DNA from: Welwitschia mirabilis | Lineage: Eukaryota > Gnetophyta > Gnetopsida > Welwitschiales | DNA: 40,333 nucleotides | Assembly (NCBI GenBank): GCA_051453625.1 | Contig: JBOZIK010000001.1 | Coordinates: forward strand, 72,572,056-72,612,388 | Direction: 5' to 3' | The notes under the pieces: model-generated | What the model saw: the letters and a program-made list of their open reading frames with translations, nothing else | Told to the model about the DNA's origin: nothing | Databases searched by the model: none | Shown: one piece after another, positions 34,014 to 40,333 of the stretch | How the letters are laid out: the number at the start of each line of letters is the position of its first letter | Numbering within the stretch: the first letter of the stretch is position 1 | Made by a program: the position numbers and the translations under genes

Positions 34014-34440
34014 TTATATGAAACCCAAAAGATAATGTCTATAAAAGTCAAGGCTAAAGATAATGGCTAGCATCTCTTTCTCTATGATGGTATAATCCAT
34101 TTGAGCTCTAGACAAATATTTTCTATGGTAATATATAACTTTAAAATTGTTTTCATATTTTTGACAAAAAATCCTACCCATGGCAAAATTACTCGCATTG
34201 CACATAAGCTTAAAATCTAGTTCCCAATTGGGTCTCATTACTATAAGAGCATAAGACAATTTATGTTCATGCCTATCAAAATCAAGTTGATAAGATTCAT
34301 TTCCTTTAAATTTGGCTTCTATCATAAGTAACTAGTAAAGGGGTTTATAAATATTAACATAATTATGAAGGAATTAATAATAAAAACCATAATAACCAAG
34401 AAAAGATTAAATATATTTAACATTTATAAGGGGATTTATG
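34014..34440 (-). pseudogene. Gypsy RNase H, broken
   Basis: The 34014-34325 segment is open for 103 codons: ALIVMRPNWELDFKLMCNAS, NFAMGRIFCQKYENNFKVIY, YHRKYLSRAQMDYTIIEKEM, LAIIFSLDFYRHYLLGF. This is the RT/RH connection and first half of RH. The first catalytic residue, Asp of CDAS, is Asn (CNAS, one G-to-A); the Glu of TxxEKE is kept. It ends short of the second half. Confidence 0.9.
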
Positions 34441-34589
34441 TTTTGAATAATAACAACTTTAAAAGCATCCATCCTAATCTCCTCTCTTGAGATATGATGA
34501 CCTAAAATAATACCACTTTTGACAAGCAATCGACTCTTTTTTCAACTTTAGTATAGGCCACTAGAAATTAATGATCTAAGAATTTCTCT

Positions 34590-35380
34590 AAAAAATCTAA
34601 GATTTGTTTAAAAGTTTTAGCATAAATATAAAAGTCATCCATAAAATCTCAATGGAATCCTTAACCATATCATAAAAAGTACCCATCATAGCATGCTAAA
34701 AAGTACTGGAAGCATTATAAAGTCTAAAATACATGCATCTAAAGGTAAAAGTAACAAAATAAAAAGTAAAAGTGATTTTGACTTAGTCCTCACTAGTAAT
34801 GTAAACCTAATTGTAACCATTATAAACATCAAGAAAATAGTAAAAAGCATGACTCTGAATACTATCAAGAATCTGATCAAGAAAAGGCAAAGGATAGTGG
34901 TCTTTTTTAGTTGCTTCATTAAGTTTTCTAAAATCTATGCACATCCTCCATTTCCCACCATTTTTTGGAACTACTATCAAGGAGCTAATACACTCACTAT
35001 TAGCAATGTAATAAATGATTCTAGCATTAATTAATTCTATGATTTCATCTTTTATAATTTTTTTATGGGCTAGATTTAGTCTACATTAGGGTTGTCTCAT
35101 AGGTTTAGCATTTTCTTTAAGGTATATATTATGTTTCATAATGAAAGTGTGTATGTATGTTAAATTATTATGGGACTAAGAAAACACATTTAATTTAGAT
35201 TATAGAAGAGAGATGAGACTCAATTCTTATTGAGGAATAATTTTTTTTATTTATAATCAAGGATTTGTTTAGGTCATTATTTAGGAAAATGTATTTTAGT
35301 CCATTGTCTAAAGGTTTTAGGTTTAAGTTTAAGCTTAGATTTTTAGTTTCTATAAAATTTTCAAGATAATAAACTATCAT
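34590..35380 (-). pseudogene. Gypsy reverse transcriptase, broken
   Basis: Reads LKPLDNGLKYIFLNND (pol linker, 35195-35380), HNIYLKENAKPMRQP, KDEIIELINARIIYYIANSE, CISSLIVVPKNGGKWRMCID, FRKLNEAT, DHYPLPFLDQILDSIQSHAF, YYFLDVYNGYN (first catalytic Asp kept), then the fingers and YNASSTF (family CNAPATF) and DMVKDSIEILWMTF. The last is the FMDDF catalytic box with a frameshift beside it. This is the best-preserved RT N-terminus in the window. Confidence 0.9.
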
Positions 35381-35383
35381 CTT

Positions 35384-35415
35384 AGACTATCATCTAGATA
35401 TCAGTAGTGGACAAC
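35384..35415. repeat. Stray copy of the palindromic composite motif
   Basis: TCATCTAGATATC at 35390 followed by GTGGACAAC at 35407, the same two-part arrangement as in the LTR clusters, but here between PR and RT of the minus-strand element. It may be a chance match or a remnant of an insertion. Confidence 0.4.
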
Positions 35416-35699
35416 TACTATTAAAATAAGAAATATTAGTTTTACTAAATTCTTAGACTTCTACACAATTGATAGACTTAGACTCTCTACTTTCCAAATT
35501 AAAAAAAATCAAGTTGATCGTCAAAAATATACAAGTAGTCTACTTCCAATTTATTATCAAACATGGTGGTTCATGAAGCCTGGACTATCTTTCCTCAAGT
35601 GGATAATGTTGTAAAAATAGAGGTGGCCTAATTTCTTCTTTCACACTTAAATCATTACCTAAATATTTTATGACCACATTAAAAACTCTTATTGAAAAC

Positions 35700-36080
35700 T
35701 ATTTATTTCTAAAATGACACTTCATCAGTCTAGTTCATCTATCTATGATACAGTCGGCTGTTGCATAGAAAGCTCTACTTAGAAGTAAAGTATATACACC
35801 TTGGTGCTCAACTTCTAAAATAACAATATTAATGATATAGAAAGCTTATTATCTCTGAATGACCAAGTCCTAAATCACACCTAATGATTTCATTATAGAA
35901 GTATTAGCTAACTCTAAGATAATCCACATAGGTTTTACTCTTTCTTCCAAATAAAGTATCTAACAAATGTGAAAGGATATGATGTTGATACTAGTTTTAA
36001 TATCTATCAACACTTTTTTAATCCTATGATTTCCTTTTAAAGTGACACTCATTGTTGCCTCTCCTAGATCTTTAAACTTG
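35700..36080 (-). pseudogene. Gypsy aspartic protease, active site lost
   Basis: Reads PKFKDLGEATMSVTLKGNHR, IKKVLIDIKTSINIISF, ILYLEERVKPMWIILELANT, SIMKSLGVI, DLVIQ, then LLLSRAFYATADCIID (family LGRPFLATA.ALID). The catalytic DTGAS reads DIKTS (codons GAT ATT AAA at 35996-36004), the same DTG-to-DIK change as in the copia protease at 8907-8915. Confidence 0.85.
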
Positions 36081-36539
36081 GGACATTTTTGATAAACCAA
36101 ATTGCTAATAGATTAAGCTAGGAACACTTTGCTAGGGATGATTCATTTTTATTTTTTTCTTATCAAGTCTTTTCATAGCTTAGAATACTTTAGGTTTTCT
36201 TGCAAAAGTTTTCAAAATGATAATTTAATTCTTACATTTTACATTAAGGCTTTTAAATAGTTATCAAAAATAGGGTTTGTGTTAAGCCTATCAAGACATA
36301 GAGTAGCAGGTTTTTTATGTGGAAGGTCTTTTTTTTTATTACTTAATGAAGAAGGGAAAGAACATTTTATAAGATTTCTATTCCTCTTCCTCATCATTCT
36401 TGTCACTTTATAATGTTAAAGCCTCATGGGTAGGAGGAGTTATATCATTTCCACTTCTTTTCATCACCTTACAATCTTTTGTAACTTTAGTAAAGGTTAG
36501 GTGGTAAGAGACCCTTATGGTATTTGATTAGAAAGTATA

Positions 36540-37990
36540 GTTTATTATAGAATGCTCATAAGGTTTTCAATGTCAGTGTTTATCTTTTTAATATTTAACT
36601 TAATATTTTCTTGTTATTTTCTAATCTCCTCAATGAAATTATTAAGGGGATCACTATGGTTTTGAGAGTTGGATGAGCTTGCTAAGTTGTTTGAATTATT
36701 GGATTAAAAGTTTATGTTCCTAAATCTTTTTTTAAAAGGTAAAAGGTAGGATTATTTGTTTAAAAGTTTCTAGAGTTAGGTTACTCACTCATCATAGGTT
36801 GAAAGTTTTGTAATTTTGGACTTGTATTTAATTTTGGTTTTGGTTGTAGTTTAAATACCTCTAGTTAAAAGCACAAACTTTCTCATAAATTCTCTTTTTA
36901 TAAGTTGGAAGTGAAGGACATTCTTTAGTAACATTATTATTATCCTCACACAAATAATAAGTGGGAACTACAACATCATCCTTTTCGGTTGCCACCTTAG
37001 CATCAAGAATCATTTGTGTGTATTTTTCTAAGGTTGAAGTGAAATCCTTTATAACATTGATGGGTTCATTTTTAGTTCTAATTTTATTTTTCTCATGTTT
37101 ACCTTCTTTAGATCTTTAATGATTTAGCCTATAGTTTAGTTCTCTCTAGGTGAAGATTTAGGCCATGTTTGACTTACTTCTATCATGTTTTTTAATACTT
37201 TCGAAGCATTATCTAAGGTTTGGTTTAACAAGTTATTTTCACATGAAAAATTTACAAGTTGTGTTGTATGAATATTTAATATACTATAAAAGTAATCAAT
37301 GAGTTCTACCTATGAAAAGATATCTACATGGTTCAAATGTAAAGCAACAAAGAACCTCTCATAGGTAGAGGCATAATCTTCATTAGGCATTTGTTGAAAG
37401 TTGGTAACTTCTTTTTTACATTTTCCGATAGTGGTTTCACTCATAAATCACTTAATAAAGGCTTTGTAAACTTGACTCCAAGATTTAAACTTTTGTGGGG
37501 AAACATTCTAACCCATAATTTTGCTTTATCATTTAAGATGATGGGGAAGAAAGCCATATAAGTTCTATCACTTATACATTTTTTACCATTTCTGAAAGTG
37601 AGGACTAACTATTCTATATCAGTAATGTATTGCAAGAGATATTTATCGAGTCCACCACTAAAGATAGGATATGCATTTAAGTCATGAAGTTCAACATCAT
37701 CATTAAGACATAAGTCAAATGGGGTTTGGATTTCATATTTCTTATTTACTATAAGATCTCTAAGGATAGCATTGACATTGGTATGAGCAGAAGTGATTGT
37801 AGGGATTCCAATGATAAGGAATTAATTTGGTGAAACAAGTTTCTCTTTCTTTTAGAATGAGATAGATGTTGTAATGCCAATTTGTGGAAATTTGATGATG
37901 TGTTTTGAGTAATTCTGTAGGGTAGTTATTCAAGTTTTGATGCAATACGAATGATTACGAAGGAATGATAAGATGATCAGAAAAATAGGT
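36540..37990 (-). pseudogene. Gypsy gag, broken
   Basis: Parts in order: NAILRDLIVNKKYEIQTPFD, DDVELHDLNAYPIFSGGLDK, LVLTFRNGKKCISDRTYMAF, FPIILNDKAKLWVRMFPHKS, NEDYASTYERFFVALHLNHV and, near 36900-37010, a decayed zinc knuckle (YYLCEDNNNVTKECPSLP; the family's CxxC..xH....C has lost a Cys and the His). Then a coiled stretch NNFIEEIRK-x-QENIKLNI. The N-terminal half is homologous to the plus-strand gag at 39952-40333, so the two form an inverted repeat. Confidence 0.85.
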
Positions 37991-38103
37991 GATATCCAAC
38001 ATCTTTAGTAGATTCTTGAGTTAATTCTGAGATTGCAGGATAGGAGAAGAACGAAAAAATGCAAATGTTGACTTACCTTGGAAAGAAAGAAGGCAATAAG
38101 ACT

Positions 38104-38345
38104 GTCGTCCCCTTGGTTGTATGGACGACACTCAAAATGACAAGATTGCTGACATGGACAGAAACCTATGGTGCCAACTGCAGAACCTGGCACACACACT
38201 AAGAAGGTATCATCCATTTTATCGTCCGGACGATAATGAAGACGACACGTTAAGACTAGTAGCAAGTGCATGACACACAAACCAAAGCTCAGGGCACACA
38301 ATCCAAGGTGCTAAGATGGCGTTATTCCTTTTATCATCTAGATGA
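38104..38345. repeat. Palindromic motif cluster C, in LTR U3
   Basis: Three units: 38104-38129 (GTCGTCC, 12 bases, GGACGAC, an opened palindrome), 38222-38233 (perfect TCGTCCGGACGA, followed by GAAGACGAC) and 38334-38345 (TCATCTAGATGA). Unit spacing is about 112-118 bp. The cluster lies 116-357 bp upstream of the TATA box. The CpG-rich form here is likely close to the ancestral one. Confidence 0.82.
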
Positions 38346-38458
38346 CATTCAGGATAATAACTATTTTATGCTTTGTAATGTGTGCCAATGGGCCACGCGA
38401 GTTGTCAGGGTCTTTTCTCTTGCCTTGAGTTTTTGGCCATCCATTTCTTCTCTCGGGG

Positions 38459-38470
38459 GTCTATAAATAC
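38459..38470 (+). promoter_or_regulatory. LTR TATA box
   Basis: GTCTATAAATAC followed by CTCTCTTCCCC. The same TATAAATAC box is found in LTR copy 1 (17468-17478, minus), and a decayed one in copy 3. Transcription would start about 30 bp downstream and run into the gag at 39742. Confidence 0.65.
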
Positions 38471-39188
38471 CTCTCTTCCCCTTCATTTCGTTTTTCATCT
38501 TTTGTTCTCCATACTTGTGATGGAAGCTTAAAGGCGAGAGGTCCATCCCATACTACAGAAAGGAGTTCCTTTGGTATCAAGTTGTGTCCCCTTATTAAGG
38601 TGCTGTTATTTTGGTCTTGTAAGTGGATGTTCATGATTAAGTAATTAAAATTTCGTTCTTCTGATTATTGTGTATGTCCCTTATTATTCAAGTTGATCTT
38701 AGTTTAGCATATCTTAGATTTACTTAGATATTAAGGGCAACCTTCCTTAAAGTTGATCTCATCTTAGAATCGATTGCATTATTGTTTATTTCTCCATATT
38801 GTATTCAAGTTGTATTTTGAGTAAATCTTATGATTCATATTGATTAGAAAATAGTGAATGCTCTTTCTATTTGATATAAGTTATAGATAATTAGTCTTGT
38901 TTTAGGAGGGCTAAAGTCTACATAAGATACATTTCCATTGCATTCCCATTTGCATTTCCATAAGAATTTTCATTACTTGCATTATTTGTCATTCTGTTTC
39001 TATAAAGACAAAAGAGCAATAAAAAAGTAGTCGATGTCATTTCTCTAACTCCAAGTCTAAACCTTTGTGGGATTACGACATTTGGATGAAACTCCTGTCT
39101 ATACTAGTGTGTGTTTTTTTTGTGTAAGTGATATGATGTACAAGTCTACTTAAGGACTTCAAGATTGCACAAAATATGCATCACAACA

Positions 39189-39210
39189 TTTTAGCGTTGT
39201 TGCTGGGGAA
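39189..39210 (+). other. Primer-binding site, tRNA-Asp type
   Basis: TAGCGTTGTTGCTGGGGA (39191-39208) against the tRNA-Asp complement TGGCGCCGTTGCCGGGGA: 14 of 18 match, and all four differences are G-to-A or C-to-T. It starts 2 bases after the LTR end. A tRNA-Asp PBS is characteristic of Athila elements. Confidence 0.8.
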
Positions 39211-39741
39211 GGCTGCAAGGAGCTAAAAAGATTATCATTAGAGGTAAGTACCTTGAAACTTCTGTTTAGGTTATTTATCTCAAATTTAGTTCTGTGTTTT
39301 TCCTAGATTAGTTTAGAGTAGGCTTTATTTGCTGCATTTTAAATTCTATATTTTCTATTGTTTTTACTTGTTATTTCAACTTTCATTCGAATGACTCATC
39401 TAGATGATAGTCTTTTTTTATGCATTCATCTATTACCGTGTCTGTGTTTTCTTTTCACATTTGTTTTATGGCTATATCATCTCTCATGTCATCTAGATAA
39501 CACTGAAGACAATAGCCTGTTTCTTTTTTTTTCTGTTGCGTAAATTTCTACTTGTCATCTCAACTGTCATCCGAACGACACATATGGATGATAGTCCACT
39601 AATTTATTTGTTCTCTATAATTTTCTTTTATTCTATGTAATCATCGTCCTTTCTGTCATCCACACAACAAAGTGGATGATGGTTTGTTATTTTTGATTCT
39701 ATGTTCTGTTAGTTGCTAGAATATGCAAGGATATAATTAAT
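39211..39741 (+). other. Untranslated leader with motif cluster D
   Basis: Between the PBS and gag. It begins GGCTGCAAGGAGCTAAAAAG, then GGTAAGTACC, which has the form of a splice donor (AG|GTAAGT) and could support a spliced RNA; this is an inference. The rest is T-rich with four palindromic motif units. Confidence 0.6.
39382..39680. repeat. Palindromic motif cluster D, in the leader
   Basis: Four composite units: 39382 (TCATTCGAATGA, then CTAGATGATAG), 39489 (TCATCTAGATAA, then GAAGACAATAG), 39567 (TCATCCGAACGA, then TGGATGATAG) and 39656 (TCATCCACACAA, then GTGGATGATGG). Spacing is 107, 78 and 89 bp. Each starts after TGT or TTT and most are preceded by TTTC(A)ACT. Confidence 0.82.
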
Positions 39742-40333
39742 ATGGGTAAGAAGATAAAATATCAGAGAGAACAAAACCTGATCAAAGAAAACATCAAGGA
39801 GGGATTAAGTGACATCGAGTTAAATCCAGATACACACACCCCAGGTACGTAAATTCCCATAATTGAAGAAGAATATTTTTCTGCATTTCTTATTTCAGAA
39901 TCTGAATTTGAAAATGAAAAACATAGTATAGGAAGTGATTACGTTATTCCTTTGGGAATGTCGAATATGTCAAAATCATCGCAAAAGCAAAAACAAGTAG
40001 ATTCTTTTAATTCTCCTATTGTGCTAGGAACTTATTCTTCAAATGTGAATGTTACGCTTAGAGATTTAATTGCTAGTAGAAAATGCGAAATTCAAAACCC
40101 CTTTGATTTATCTCCTGGTGATGACATTGAGTTAAGAAATTTAAGTGCGTATTCAACTTTTTTGGGGGAACTAGAAGAAGACCCCTTCCAACATTTAGCC
40201 GACATAGAACAACTTGTGCTTATGTCTGGAAATGGAAAGAAATGAATTAGTGATTGCATGTACATGATTATTTTTCCAGTTACCCTTAGAGGTAGGGCAA
40301 AAATTTGGTTGAAAACCATTCCGCATAAAAGTC
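39742..40333 (+). pseudogene. Gypsy gag, Athila-like, partial at window edge
   Basis: The frame opens at ATG 39742 (MGKKIKYQREQNL) and is broken by TAA at 39850-39852 and TGA at 40243-40245, otherwise open to the window end. Gag core: NVNVTLRDLIASRKCEIQNP, FDLSPGDDIELRNLSAYSTF, LGELEEDPFQHLADIEQLVL, then IIFPVTLRGRAKIWLKTIPH. The GRAKxWL motif with Trp is intact, unlike the other gags here. With only two stops in 590 bp it is the youngest coding segment in the window. The rest of the element lies beyond the edge. Confidence 0.85.

Larger units (their letters stand above)
30797..37990 (-). mobile_element. Athila-like Ty3/gypsy element, 5' truncated
   Basis: It reads right to left: gag (about 37990-36540), PR (36080-35700), RT (35380-34590), RH (34420-34014), INT start (33720-33335), an extra ORF (33320-32445), PPT (31913-31901) and 3' LTR (31900-30797). 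The extra ORF after INT, the ~1.1 kb LTR and the tRNA-Asp-type PBS of its relative at 39189 suggest the Athila group. The 5' LTR is missing: at about 38000 the gag meets the LTR of a plus-strand relative. Confidence 0.85.
38066..39188 (+). mobile_element. 5' LTR, copy 4 of the Athila-like family, plus strand
   Basis: Its right end is certain: GCATCACAACA, then the PBS. The left edge is a guess at TGTTGACTTACC (38066), which gives 1123 bp against 1104 bp for copy 3; homology to copy 3 can be followed only from about 38200. R/U5 shares CTGTCTATACTAGTGTG with the other copies, and the TATA box is at 38461. It is the least decayed of the four LTRs and still has many CpG. Confidence 0.7.

Noticed and set aside
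34693-35034. 113-codon plus open frame
   Set aside because: Antisense to the RT of the minus-strand gypsy element, whose motifs read clearly on the minus strand.
38005-38301. 98-codon minus open frame with Cys-rich composition, and overlapping plus frame 38266-38466
   Set aside because: Both lie in the U3 region of the plus-strand LTR and include the palindromic motifs. The higher GC makes stops rarer. No domain is seen.
40092-40319. 75-codon minus open frame
   Set aside because: Exact antisense shadow of the gag at 39742-40333.
1-40333. tRNA, rRNA or other RNA genes
   Set aside because: No cloverleaf with A and B boxes or conserved rRNA block was noticed. The tRNA-like sequences are only the short PBS matches.

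Overview
The window looks like a seed-plant nuclear intergenic block. It is AT-rich, has no recognisable intact host gene, and is packed with old, nested LTR retrotransposons. Every coding segment I can name is a broken gag, protease (PR), integrase (INT), reverse transcriptase (RT) or RNase H (RH). All calls were made by eye from translations and terminal motifs; no database was searched. Four runs of N (7046-7198, 11405-11421, 15018-15099, 22314-22413) interrupt the sequence, and the last is exactly 100 N, so its true size is probably unknown.

Layout, left to right. (1) 1-1082: 5' end of a minus-strand Ty1/copia element, with leader, initiator-Met primer-binding site (PBS) and a 0.79 kb LTR whose U3 carries repeated GTCGAC-type motifs. 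(2) 1083-5235: unassigned. (3) 5241-11748: a structurally complete minus-strand copia element with 209-bp LTRs, a 5-bp target duplication (AAAAG), PBS, polypurine tract (PPT), gag, PR, INT, RT and RH, all disabled. (4) 11754-13436: unassigned. (5) 13437-15509: exact 12-nt initiator-Met PBS plus a long (about 2 kb) minus-strand LTR of Del/Tekay type with a ~30-bp tandem repeat. (6) 15510-18340: leader and LTR of a minus-strand element of the Athila-like family described in (9) and (10). (7) 18600-22080: plus-strand copia pol, followed by an LTR fragment. (8) 23790-28950: plus-strand Ty3/gypsy gag-pol, very decayed. (9) 30797-about 37990: minus-strand Athila-like gypsy with 3' LTR, PPT, gag, PR, RT, RH and a truncated INT, plus an extra downstream ORF with a plant-transposon-protein-like domain and a heptad coiled coil. 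(10) about 38066-40333: a plus-strand relative of the same family, head-to-head with (9). It has a TATA box, LTR, tRNA-Asp-like PBS, a leader and a partly open gag that runs off the window.

Two themes cross the elements. First, much of the decay is C-to-T/G-to-A: CAG or TGG codons have become TAG, catalytic Asp has become Asn, and the protease motif DTG has become DIK independently in a copia and a gypsy element. This fits cytosine methylation followed by deamination. Second, a palindromic motif (TCGTCCGGACGA and its CpG-decayed form TCATCTAGATGA), usually followed a few bases later by a GTGGATGAC half-site, recurs upstream of the TATA box in three LTRs of the Athila-like family and again in its leader. 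This is the best candidate here for an undescribed element, probably a retrotransposon regulatory module.
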